From NCBI RefSeq assembly GCF_036194065.1, contig NZ_CP108095.1, positions 1 through 64,000 on the forward strand: 64,000 bases of DNA. Reading direction: 5' to 3'. Shown piece after piece: positions 8,864-16,866 of this stretch (position 1 is its first letter; each line of letters begins with the position of its first letter). The notes beneath the pieces were generated by a model, which saw only the letters and a list, made by a program, of their open reading frames with translations, made no database searches and was not told the origin of the DNA. The translations under genes were made by a program, and so were the position numbers. The stretch comes from Streptomyces sp. NBC_00239 (GTDB lineage: Bacteria > Actinomycetota > Actinomycetes > Streptomycetales > Streptomycetaceae).

Positions 8864-9111
8864 GACGGTGGCCGGTCTCCAGATGCGCGTGTGAGGGAAT
8901 CTCTGCGGCCTTCCAGGACGCCCAGCACCTCGTACGCCTCCCCCAGCGAGGACAGGAACAGCGCGCCGGTCTGCCGGTCTCCGCCGAGCGGGACGGCGAG
9001 GCGCCCGGCTGCCTTCACTGCGTCGTCTACCAGGGACGGATCCTTCAGCCGCTCCCGCATCACGGTCGGGGCAGTGGTCAGATCAACAAGCACGGCAGAG
9101 CTCCATTTCAT
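8860..9111 (-). CDS. Hypothetical protein, 83 aa
   Basis: Starts MKWSSAVLVDLTT, mostly helical, ends GDRPPS. It overlaps the end of the GntR-like gene by 29 bases and its stop overlaps the next start (ATGA), so the three genes form a tight operon transcribed leftward. No domain recognised. The operon order regulator, small protein, tiny protein is similar to accessory modules of actinomycete mobile elements, but no transfer gene is present. Confidence 0.6.
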   Translation of the reverse strand: MKWSSAVLVDLTTAPTVMRERLKDPSLVDDAVKAAGRLAVPLGGDRQTGALFLSSLGEAYEVLGVLEGRRDSLTRASGDRPPS

Positions 9112-9637
9112 GGGGCGTTGAGGAACGTGCGGTGGGAGGAGAAGGACTGGCCGTTCCGGCTACGTAGTAGCCGGGCCCGTGCGGGCCGTCCGGGTCGTCA
9201 CGCAGCAGGTGTTCCTTGGCCAGGGCGGTGCAGGTGGTGCGGACGTGGTGGGGCTGGAGCGCGAAGTCGAGGCCGAGGAGGCCGGTCGGCAGCGCCTCGC
9301 CCGTGCGGTAGTGACCGGTACGGATCCGCTCGCGCACGGCGTCCCGCAGCGCGTTGACCTGCGGCCGCCCTGCCTCCCTGGCCACGATCACGTAGCCGCG
9401 TGGCGTGACGCGCAGGCTCCCGTGCGCGGCCAGCATGGCCAGTGCCGTCTGGACGTCCCCGGCCGGCAGCCCAACACGGTCCGCGAGGAGGGTTCCTGCG
9501 CCGAGGAGGCCGGTCGGCTTGTTGACAACGCGGGCACCGGGCCGGCAGCCCTGCACGTACGTACGGACCGCGGCGAGCACGTCCTGTCGTGCGGCCTGCC
9601 CGGCGGCGCCCGCCGCGGTGGTGGATGCATCCGTCAC
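9083..9637 (-). CDS. GntR-type winged-helix regulator
   Basis: 184 aa. Two winged-helix-like segments are visible: about residues 35-88 (GLLGAGTLLADRVGLPAGDV, then HGSLRVTPRGYVIV) and 93-160 (NALRDAVRERIRTGHYRTGE, then HLLRDDP and GPGYYVAG), the second fitting the GntR DNA-binding domain. No C-terminal ligand domain (UTRA, FCD) is seen, so it may be a short DNA-binding protein. It heads an operon with two small genes. The C-terminal tail after residue 160 is Ser/Pro-rich. Confidence 0.65.
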   Translation of the reverse strand: MTDASTTAAGAAGQAARQDVLAAVRTYVQGCRPGARVVNKPTGLLGAGTLLADRVGLPAGDVQTALAMLAAHGSLRVTPRGYVIVAREAGRPQVNALRDAVRERIRTGHYRTGEALPTGLLGLDFALQPHHVRTTCTALAKEHLLRDDPDGPHGPGYYVAGTASPSPPTARSSTPHEMELCRAC

Positions 9638-9699
9638 GCCGGATCACCTGCCCTCAGCGGCGAGATGCCCGGCGGCGGCGGTGCGGTAGCCGTAGAAGG

Positions 9700-9927
9700 C
9701 GTGCAGGGAACGGGCCGGGCGGCTACTTCGGCGGCTGCCTGGCGGCCCTCGGCGACTGCCTGCGCGGCACTTTCGGATACACCGCCCCCGCGACCCTGCT
9801 CTGGCGCGACGCCCGGACCGCGCACGAGCACCTGTCCCGGGGCCTGACACCGGAGGGCGAGCCGTACGACGTGTTCGGCGCGGTCGACGCCCTCGCCACG
9901 GACGGCATGCGCGTCACCCTGGCGTGA
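9700..9927 (+). pseudogene. Barstar-family remnant
   Basis: From about 9700 the frame reads GPGGYFGGCLAALGDCLRG, then TLLWRDARTAHEHL and ends VDALATDGMRVTLA. This fits the barstar ribonuclease-inhibitor fold (the Y/F-G-x-x-L-xAL-xDCL helix and the final beta strand). The first strand and helix are missing and the upstream frame is unrelated, so I infer a 5' truncation. No barnase-like ribonuclease was found. Confidence 0.55.
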
Positions 9928-9965
9928 GCCGGGGCCCGCACCCGACTCGGCGGCCGGTCGCTGTG

Positions 9966-9999
9966 ACCGGCGACCGGCGACCGGCGACCGGCGACCGGC
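9966..9999. repeat. 7-bp tandem repeat
   Basis: ACCGGCG is repeated about four and a half times in tandem in the short gap between the barstar remnant and the decayed hydrolase. Probably neutral slippage. Confidence 0.75.
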
Positions 10000-10055
10000 A
10001 CGATCCTCCTACCCGCGGATCGACTCCTGCGCCACGTCCCCTGGTAGGGCTTTGG

Positions 10056-11769
10056 TCAGTCGCCGAAGGGTGTGCCGTCCTGTGCGCAGGTGGTTCCGTC
10101 AGGCGGCAGGGTGCCGGAGACGAGGTACGCGGCGATGTGCCGCCGGGCGCAGGTGCTGGGGTTGAGCAGCTCGGTGTGGCCGTAGCCGTTCACCGTGAGG
10201 AGCCTGCCGCCGAGTTCGGCCGCGGCCCTGCGGGAGCTGGTGTACGCGGTGGCCGGGTCGAAGGTGTTGCCCACCACGAGGACCGGGGTGCCCTTCTGCT
10301 TGTTCCACGGCCCGTTGTAGGTGTGCGCCGCCTTCTCGGTCCAGCCGCTGCACACCGCTCCCCACGGCCAGGCGGTGTAGCCGGCGCGGGCGTACGAGGT
10401 CCGGGCCTGGGCGGCGTACGCGGCCGTGGTGACGGGATTGGGGCTCTCCCCGCAGATCACGGCCCGCTGCCGCCCGACGCTCGTGGTGTACGCGCCGTCG
10501 GCGGAGGCGGCTGACTCGGCGAAGGTGGTCGCGTCTGTCGGGGCGAAAGGGTAGCGGCCGACGCGGTCGCGGGCGAGGGCGTCGCTGTCGACGGGGTCGG
10601 GGCCGCGGAGGTCCCCGTACCGGCGGGCGGGGCGGTCTCCGTGGCGCGCCAGGCCTGTTCGAGCGTCCGCGCCACTGCGGCCCAGCCGGGGAAGCGGCCG
10701 AAGCCGGGGAGCGGCCTGACCGTGTACAGGGAGCTTTGGGCGGTGATCTGGAGGGCCCGGTCGTCGGTCGGCTCGCCGTCGAGGACGACCGGCGCGGCCT
10801 TGGTGCGCACGACGAGTTCGTCCCACTTGTCCAGTGTGGCGCCGACCGAGTCCGCGGCGAACGGGCAGGCCTCGGGACCGGCCGCGCCGCACTGCTCCAA
10901 GAACTCCTCGAACGTGGCGGCCATGCCGGTGTCGGAGCCGGCCCGCACGAAGGTGGTGAGGTCTCCTGCGGCCACGCCTTCGGGAAGACCGCGCCGTCGA
11001 GCACGGCCGCGCGGACCCGGCCGGGGAACAGGTTGAGGTAGGTGGCGCCGAGGAACGTGCCGTAGAAGGTCAGCCGCTCGTCGCCCACCGCCTGCCGGAG
11101 CAGGTCGAGGTCACGGGCGTTGTCCGCCGTCGACACATGGGTGACGAGCGGCCCTGCGTGCTGAACGCACTGCTCGTTGAGGCGCTGCTGGAACGCGACG
11201 AAGGCGGTGGTCTCCGCGTCGGTGAGCGGCGGTGTGCCGCCCGGGGCGCCGGCGAGGAAGCGTTCCTCCGCCGCGGGCGAGTCGAAGCACTGCACGACGG
11301 GTGTGGTGCGCCCGCCCATCCCCCGCGGGTCCCAGCTGACGATGTCGAAGCGTGCCCGCACCTCGTCGGGGAATCCGCCGATCGCCGCGGGGAGGTACTG
11401 GGTGCCCGCGTCGCCGGGGCCGCCCGGGTTCCAGAACAGGGTGCCGGTCTTGCGGCCGGGTCCTTCGGCCGGGTGGCGGATCAGGGCCAGCCGGAAGGTA
11501 CCGGCGCCGACGGCGTCGTAGTCGACGGGCACCTCGGCCGTGGCGCAGTCGAACGCGGCGGTGGAAGCGCCGCCCGGGGCCGCCGCCGGGCATTCCCCCC
11601 AGGCCGGCACGGGGACCGGGACGCGGACCGGGGCCAGGGTCGGACTCGGGGCCGCGGCGCGGACGGGAGTGCCGCCGGGTGGTGCGGCGGACGCCGGTGC
11701 ACCTGCGGTGAGGCCGGCGAGGAGGGAGACGGCGGCACAGCCCAGCAGGGTCCTGCTCTTGATCCTCAT
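10056..11769 (-). pseudogene. Secreted tripeptidyl-aminopeptidase-like hydrolase, decayed
   Basis: The N-terminus has a signal peptide (RTLLGCAAVSLLAGLTAG) and the TAP-family hydrolase start (LFWNPGGPGDAG, SWDPRGMGGR). The C-terminus has the expected Asp and His sites (VGNTFDPATAY, NGYGHTELL). Three faults are visible. At about 11060 the nucleophile elbow reads FYGTFLGATY where the family has FYG-xSYG-TFLGATY, so four residues including the catalytic Ser are gone. The frame then shifts near 10975 and again near 10620. It cannot make an active enzyme. A second truncated member of the family lies at 51348-51904. Confidence 0.85.
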
Positions 11770-11968
11770 GCGGGAGCCTTCCGACGCACGGCGTCCGACC
11801 TCCCCTGATCACATCCGCACCAGCGTACGTGCGAATGGACGCACCGGCGCGCCGGACGGATCGCCCCGGTGGGGCAGGCAAGTGGCGTCGACTTCCGTCG
11901 TCACCACGTGACGATCCGGCCATCCTCGCCTGCATCGGCGGCTGGAAACGCCCCTCGACCCCACACTC

Positions 11969-11999
11969 CTGCAATTTCTTGCAGAATCTTGCGCAAGAT
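11969..11999. promoter_or_regulatory. Twin inverted repeats, MalR/Reg1-like operator
   Basis: CTGCAATTTCTTGCAG (11969-11984) and the perfect palindrome ATCTTGCGCAAGAT (11986-11999) lie side by side 60-90 bases before the CBM20/inhibitor gene. TTGCA-type repeats are known operators of the LacI-family maltose regulator at Streptomyces amylase genes. Control of this gene by starch or maltose is therefore a reasonable inference. Confidence 0.6.
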
Positions 12000-12058
12000 G
12001 TTGCCGGCCTTCCGCGAGCCCACGGGCCGGCCCCGGACGCGACCCCAGGGAGCCCCGC

Positions 12059-12739
12059 ATGACCCGGCAGCAGCACGTACACCGCACCCACCCCACCGCC
12101 TTCACCGCCTCCACCGCCTTCGCCGCACGCGCCGCCCTCCCCCTCCTCGCCGCGGCCTGCATCCTCTCCTCGGCGACGGACGCGCGGGCCGGGACCGGAC
12201 CGGAGGAGCAGGCGGCCGTCACCTTCGAGGTCCGCGCCACGACCACGTGGGGCGAGCGCGTGTACGTCACCGGCAGCACTCCCGAGCTCGGTTCGTGGGA
12301 CCCGGCCGCGGCGGTACCCCTGTCCGCGGCCGGCTATCCGAGCTGGAGCGCCACCACCACCGCGGCGCCGTCCTCGCCGGTTCTGTTCAAGTACCTGATC
12401 AAGCGGCCCGACGGGCAGGTCGTCTGGGAGCAGGGGCCGGACCGGCTGCTGAACACCGCGCCCGGTACCGCACCCGGCAGCGCCCCGCTCACCGTGCACG
12501 ACACCTTCCGCACCGCACCCGACACCCCGGCCTCGGGCACCGCACCGGCCTGCGCCTCCGTCGGCACGACCTGGCGCTACGCGTCCGTACGCAACGACTG
12601 CGGCACTCCCCTACCGCTTCAGGTCCAGCACCGCAGCGGCGAACTCAGCGACTGCCGGCCGGTGCAGCCCGGCACGACGGCCACGTTCCCGGGCTCCGGA
12701 CCGACCTCCGACCACGTGGTGGCCGTACGGATCTGCTGA
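12059..12739 (+). CDS. Secreted CBM20 starch-binding protein with tendamistat-like amylase inhibitor domain
   Basis: 226 aa, with AGGGAG seven bases before the ATG. A signal peptide covers about residues 1-44 (ending DARA). Residues 52-136 are a CBM20: VTFEVRATTTWGERVYVTGS, PELGSWD and VVWEQGPDR, keeping both starch-binding tryptophans (W80, W123). Residues 163-226 match the tendamistat family of alpha-amylase inhibitors: four cysteines (C165, C181, C199, C226) with the first three spaced as in tendamistat (16 and 18), and the amylase-contacting triplet Trp-Arg-Tyr at 172-174, seven residues after the first Cys as in tendamistat. The last spacing is 27 against 28. The protein should bind starch and block amylase on its surface; that joint action is inference. 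It stands alone behind MalR-like repeats. Confidence 0.85.
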   Translation: MTRQQHVHRTHPTAFTASTAFAARAALPLLAAACILSSATDARAGTGPEEQAAVTFEVRATTTWGERVYVTGSTPELGSWDPAAAVPLSAAGYPSWSATTTAAPSSPVLFKYLIKRPDGQVVWEQGPDRLLNTAPGTAPGSAPLTVHDTFRTAPDTPASGTAPACASVGTTWRYASVRNDCGTPLPLQVQHRSGELSDCRPVQPGTTATFPGSGPTSDHVVAVRIC

Positions 12740-12886
12740 CCCGCACAGCGGATTGTCGCAATGAATGACAAACGTAGCCACAGAAGCCCCAACAGCCTCT
12801 GTAACCTCAATAACCCCACCAACTCGTGGTTCATTCGGGTGATTTTCGTTAATCCACCGAATTCTCAGTGCTTATGATCCACCTTC

Positions 12887-12982
12887 ATGACAGGAAGTCA
12901 GAAGGCCCAGGAGCCCCGGACGGCCGCCCACGAAGACGCGGCCGACGTGGTCATCCTCGGAGCGGGGCCCGCCGGGCCTTGC
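12887..12982 (+). pseudogene. FAD/NAD(P) oxidoreductase N-terminal remnant
   Basis: Begins MTGSQKAQEP and reaches DVVILGAGPAG, the GxGxxG dinucleotide-binding motif of flavoprotein oxidoreductases, after which the sequence becomes unrelated. Only about 32 residues survive. The junction with foreign sequence is at about 12982. Confidence 0.65.
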
Positions 12983-13049
12983 GGCGTGACGCACGGTCCA
13001 CACCCGAAACTGTCACCCTTGCTGGCTCTGGAGTCTCAGTGCGTGGCGC

Positions 13050-13270
13050 TCAAAGCCGTGGAGCCGACTCGGGCCGCTGGTTGGCCAGGGTGGCCAACCA
13101 GCGCGCTCCGGTCTCATCAGCTGGGGTCAGAGCCCGCTCCTGGCCAGCGGCCGGGATCTTGGCGTTCTCAGGCCAGTCACAGACCTTCAGGACCGGGTTG
13201 AAGTGGAGGATGCTCGGACACTCCTTCAGGTACACCACGCCCTGCGAGCAGCGGAACAGCGTCCACAGCA
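13050..13270 (-). pseudogene. Chitin-binding peritrophin-A (CBM14) remnant
   Basis: The minus strand reads FRCSQGVVYLKECP, then LHFNPVLKVCDWPENAKI, the typical end of a CBM14/peritrophin-A module (C-x-x-G-x-x-Y-x-x-x-CP...FNP-x-x-x-VCDWP). The preceding Cys and the signal peptide are missing; instead the frame continues upstream into a TauE/SafE-type fragment. The tail ATLANQRPESAPRL is not part of the module. Confidence 0.65.
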
Positions 13271-13441
13271 CCAGGCTCCGGGCCAGGCCGCTGCGCAGGG
13301 CACCGTCACGGCGTTAGCGCCACAGGGCACCGGGCCCGGCAACCACGTTGAGCAGCAGGTTCGTCGGAGTGACGGCCGGACTGGGCACGCCGAGCAGGCT
13401 GATCTGGACCGGGAGGAGGAAGACTGCCCCCGACACACCGA
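13268..13441 (-). pseudogene. TauE/SafE (TSUP) permease remnant
   Basis: In the frame upstream of the CBM14 piece the minus strand reads VGVSGAVFLLPVQISLLGVP and TPTNLLLNVVAGPGALWR, then a TAA where the family has Tyr, then RRDGALRSGLARSLVL. This is the first third of a sulfite-exporter-type TSUP permease. It is fused at about 13268 to the chitin-binding fragment. Both the internal stop and the fusion show decay. Confidence 0.6.
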
Positions 13442-13512
13442 CGTGTGACTGAGCGCGACAGTTGGCCCGTCGGGCCAGCAGGATGCTCAGATCCAGCGAC
13501 GCCCGCGAACGG

Positions 13513-13946
13513 TCAGCCGCCGTGGAGGCCCCACTCGTCGAGGCCGCTGTAGACGTGGGCTTCGAGACATCGAGGGGCGTCGAGACCGATGGCTTCGCCG
13601 CGGTAGACGGCGATCAGCGAGTCCCTGCCCGGCCACCAGGTGTCGCTAAGGCCCTGCACTTCAGGTACCGGCTCGTAGTCGGCGAGGTCCAAAGAGTCGA
13701 CGGCTTTGCCGGTGATCTTCGTGATGGTCTTGGCCCAGCGTCTCGCGTGGGCGGCCAGGGCCAGCGATTCGACCAACCGACTGTGCTGGCGTGCAGGGGT
13801 GTCCAGCGGTGGGCATCGATCCCGAACGCGCCTTCGGGGCCGATCATGAATCCGTAGGCCATGGAGACCCGGCAGCTCCCGGCTGGGAACCGCCGGCCCT
13901 CCGCAGCCGGGCCCTCGGGACAGCCAGCGTTCAGGATGCGCGGCAC
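13513..13946 (-). pseudogene. Hypothetical gene with one frameshift
   Basis: The first part lies in one frame (MAYGFMIGPEGAFGIDAHRW), the second in another (LVESLALAAHARRWAKTITK to EWGLHGG), with the shift near 13772. Joined, they make a plausible soluble protein of roughly 110 residues resembling small SMI1/SUKH-like immunity proteins of Streptomyces in style, but I cannot assign the family. Single-base shift or assembly error are both possible. Confidence 0.5.
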
Positions 13947-14067
13947 GAGCAGGTGAATCCGAGATCACTGGTCATGTCGCTGGAGCCTAATGACCAGCTC
14001 CGGCCCCGCCTCGGCCGGGAGTCCCTCTTACCCGCCGCCCTGCGGGGCCATCCCCAGCGCTCGCCTG

Positions 14068-14108
14068 GGCCAACTAGAACGCTCAGGGGCCAGGTACACC
14101 GCTCAGTT
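14068..14108. repeat. Dispersed paired repeat, copy A
   Basis: Two degenerate direct copies of a 20-base unit, beginning GGCCAACTAGAACGCTCAGG and GGCCAGGTACACCGCTCAGT. The same pair recurs at 16826-16866, with related copies at 15385 and 15528. It lies just outside the first of two paralogous genes. Confidence 0.6.
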
Positions 14109-14122
14109 ACAGCCGCTGTGAC

Positions 14123-14163
14123 TTAGCGCGCTAGTTGGCCCGGATGGACAACTAGCGCGCTAA
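14123..14163. repeat. 15-bp inverted repeat with repeat-family core
   Basis: TTAGCGCGCTAGTTG (14123-14137) is perfectly repeated inverted at 14149-14163, with 11 bases between. The arm CAACTAGCGCGCTAA contains the same CAACTA...CGCT.A core as the dispersed repeats. It could fold as a transcription terminator for the gene ending at 14261 or be an operator. Confidence 0.7.
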
Positions 14164-14260
14164 ATCTTGGATGCCTCTCACCTGCGGAAACGCGCACACA
14201 TGATGCGTTCCTCCCGGTTGGCGATATCGATCGCCTCACCTGCGTCCCAGCTGGGACAGC

Positions 14261-15325
14261 TCATTGGATCAAGTCGGTATGCGGATGCTCGGGGGAGGTC
14301 GGGCAGACGTAGATCTGCATGTTGTCCGTGCTGCCTACTTCTACCCCCGTCGGCTGCGACGGGTTCTGGCCCGCGTAGTGAGATCCAGCAGCGTTGGCCT
14401 GGTCTTCCTCCGGCACCCAGCCTTCGTCGCCGTCTCACTCCCAGGAAGCGATCGTCAGCAGCGGGACCATCTGCACCTCACACACAGCGCAGTACCGGGG
14501 GTACGGGTCCGTGCGGCCCCACGGGGGCCAGCCGCCGACCTTCCAGCCGGGTGCGTTGCCCAGATGGATGGAATAGAAGTCGCGCGGATACGCCGCGTAG
14601 GAGCTGGCCAGGTCGGCGCCGCCTGTCTGCCACCTGTTCCAGTCCTCCAGCATCAGCTGCAGCTCCGGGCTCAGGTCCAGGCTGTTGGGGTACTCGGTGA
14701 TCGCTTCTGGTGCCAGCAGGCACGGCTCCGGCACGTAACCCGGATAGTCCGCCTCGTACGGTTCCGGTGGCGCGACGAGGACGTCGCCGACGTCCGCGGC
14801 GGACCGCCAGAACAGTGCGGTCGCCGGCTTGTAATCCGGATCGTGCTCATGCGGGCACCAGAGAATCTGAAGCAGATCGGCCTGGCCGGGCGGCCGCAAC
14901 AGGGGTATGTCACGCAGGAACAGCTGAGCCACGGGCAACATCGGGACCGGGCATTCGGCAGGCTCGGGAGGACCGGCGTCGCGCCGTTTGGCGAGCCACA
15001 CGGCATTGCGCTCCTTGAGCGCCTCCTCCTCGGGCGTGAGCGTGGACTCGAGGTCAGGGCGCCACCGGTACTGCAAGAGTCTCTCGAGCCGCACTTCGGT
15101 CGGTGACCGGCGGGATCCGGTGTCCACGTGCAGGTGCGCGTCTTCGCAGTGCGGCCACGGCTCTCCTGCCGGCCATAGCAACGGCCCGCCGACCGAGCTG
15201 TCCCTGACCGAAGGCGACCCCGGACGCGGATGCAGCCGTATCGCAGGACGTGCCATCGGAGCCAGCTCAGGGAAGACCGCTGCCACCTCGACAGGCCGGG
15301 GCGGAGTAGTGCGTACGAAACTCAT
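14261..15325 (-). pseudogene. DUF1963-like hypothetical protein, in-frame TGA
   Basis: Paralogue of the gene at 15679. The frame from MSFVRTTPPRPVEV runs 296 residues to a TGA at 14435, then continues in the same frame for 57 more codons (DGDEGWVPEEDQ, then MQIYVCPTSPEHPHTDLIQ) to a stop at 14261. The second half aligns with the paralogue's own C-terminus (QLYICPASPEHPHIELMQ). The TGA therefore interrupts a once full-length gene of about 353 residues. A CxxC pair (CAVC) precedes the stop. Family resembles YwqG/DUF1963-type proteins of Streptomyces; function unknown. Confidence 0.7.
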
Positions 15326-15384
15326 ACCGGCGATCTTGTCACCAGCTACCGACAGCGGAGGCTAGCCCACCCGGCACCCTCGGG

Positions 15385-15575
15385 CGGCCCAACTAGACCA
15401 GGACGCCGCTGACCTGCGGAAATGCCGCAGAGGGCTGATATGGGCGTGATGCCCCCTGGCCCCCTGCTCGGGCCTCTCAACGGGCGCAGCCCGTCTGGCC
15501 TGCCCGGTCCTCGGGGCCGCCCACATCGCTCAGTGGGCCAACTGGACGCTCAACGATCGAGTACAGCGCTCAAGA
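15385..15575. repeat. Dispersed repeats between the divergent paralogues, copies C and D
   Basis: A partial copy (GCGGCCCAACTAGACC, about 15385-15400) and a fuller, diverged pair (GGGCCAACTGGACGCTCAAC and GAGTACAGCGCTCAAG, 15535-15575) occupy the gap between the start of the minus-strand paralogue and the start of the plus-strand one. They may overlap both promoters. Confidence 0.5.
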
Positions 15576-15678
15576 TTCCGCACCTCCATACATGCAGGCC
15601 AACGTCGCTACGTGCCGCCTGAGGAGAGAGTTGCCCTGGGGAGCTCCGCTGTCAGAGGCAGTTGACAAGATCACCGAT

Positions 15679-16707
15679 ATGAACGTCACTCCCATCACTC
15701 CGCCGCGGCCGATTGACGTGACCGCGGTCTTTCCTCAGCTGGCCCCGCTGGCCCGCACGGCGACCCGGCTGCACCCCCGCCCCGGGGCGCCGACGCCCCA
15801 GGACAGCTCGATCGGCGGGCCACTGCTGTGGCCCGCCGACGAGCCGTGGCCCCACTGCGACGGCCCTCATGAAGTGGATGGAATCAACCCGGCGCTGTCC
15901 CCGGCGGATGTGCGGCTGCAGCGACAAATCAGTGTCGCCTGCCGCGGCAGGAGCCTCACCCCGCAGGAACGAGAGATCCTTGAGCGGATCCGCCCCCCTC
16001 GGCAGGGCCCGCTGAAATTCGTGGCAGCCCGGCCGTATGACGGTTCCATAGCGATGCTGCCGGTCGCGCAGCTGTACGCGCGGGACGTGCCCGATCTGGA
16101 CGCGCCTGAGGGAACTGACCTGCTGCAGGTTCTGTGGTGTCCCTTCGACCATCCGATCATGCCCAGGACCGTGCTGTTCTGGCGGTCGGCAGCCACCGTC
16201 ACCGACATCCTCACCACGCCCCCCGAACCGCCGGCGATGCAGTTCGACGACTACCTGCCCGAGCCGTGCCCGCTCAGCCCGGAGCAGGTCACCGAGTACC
16301 CCGACCACATGGAGCTGAGTGAGGACCTCCAGGAGCAGATCGGGAACTGGAGGGTGTCTCAGGCAGCCGACGAGGACATGGAGCCGGAGACGTACTACGA
16401 CTGTGTGCTGTCCGCCGCACCTGGCTGGAAGGTCGGCGGCTGGCCCTCCTGGGGTCCCACCGACCCTGGGCCGCGCCCCTGCCCCACCTGCGGCAGCGAA
16501 ATGGATGCCCTGCTGACCATCGCCTCATCCGAAGAAGGGGGCGACGACGCGCGAAGCTGGTTCCCGTACGGGGATCCAGCTACTGAAGCTGCCATCGGCT
16601 TCGACCCCAGGCGCCCCACGGCAGTCCAGATAGGCCGCAGCTACGACCAGCAGCTGTACATCTGCCCGGCATCACCGGAGCACCCCCACATCGAGCTGAT
16701 GCAGTAG
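15679..16707 (+). CDS. DUF1963-like hypothetical protein, 342 aa
   Basis: The ATG at 15679 matches the start context of the paralogue (both follow GACAAGATC), giving MNVTPITPPRPIDVTAVFP. The protein is soluble. It has a conserved N-terminal block (LHPRPGAPTPQDSSIGGPLL, then WPADEPWPHC), a middle LLQVLWCPFDHP block, and a C-terminal zinc-ribbon-like CPTCGSEMDALLTIAS followed by QLYICPASPEHPH. Blocks of this kind occur in Streptomyces proteins related to YwqG/DUF1963; no activity is known. A start further upstream at 15592 is possible but less likely. The paralogue across the divergent gap is broken by a TGA, so this may be the surviving copy. Confidence 0.75.
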   Translation: MNVTPITPPRPIDVTAVFPQLAPLARTATRLHPRPGAPTPQDSSIGGPLLWPADEPWPHCDGPHEVDGINPALSPADVRLQRQISVACRGRSLTPQEREILERIRPPRQGPLKFVAARPYDGSIAMLPVAQLYARDVPDLDAPEGTDLLQVLWCPFDHPIMPRTVLFWRSAATVTDILTTPPEPPAMQFDDYLPEPCPLSPEQVTEYPDHMELSEDLQEQIGNWRVSQAADEDMEPETYYDCVLSAAPGWKVGGWPSWGPTDPGPRPCPTCGSEMDALLTIASSEEGGDDARSWFPYGDPATEAAIGFDPRRPTAVQIGRSYDQQLYICPASPEHPHIELMQ

Positions 16708-16825
16708 CCGGCCAGACGACACCAGGCCCGCCTTGCTGAGGTCCCGGCCCTCCTGGTTCAACTGCTGCCTCGATGCCACCACCAGGAGCAGATCCCGGTC
16801 GGCCCGCACAGGATTTCCCGCATTG

Positions 16826-16866
16826 AGGCCAACTACAACGCTAAGGGGCCAAGTACAGCGCTAAGT
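16826..16866. repeat. Dispersed paired repeat, copy E
   Basis: GGCCAACTACAACGCTAAGG and GGCCAAGTACAGCGCTAAGT stand in tandem: the best-matching pair of the family. The IS5-family element is inserted at the very end of this pair, at the TA of CGCTAAG. Confidence 0.65.

Noticed and set aside
14435..14437. TGA as a selenocysteine codon
   Set aside because: The paralogue has ordinary residues at this place, no Sec insertion element or Sec genes are seen, and Streptomyces are not expected to use it here.
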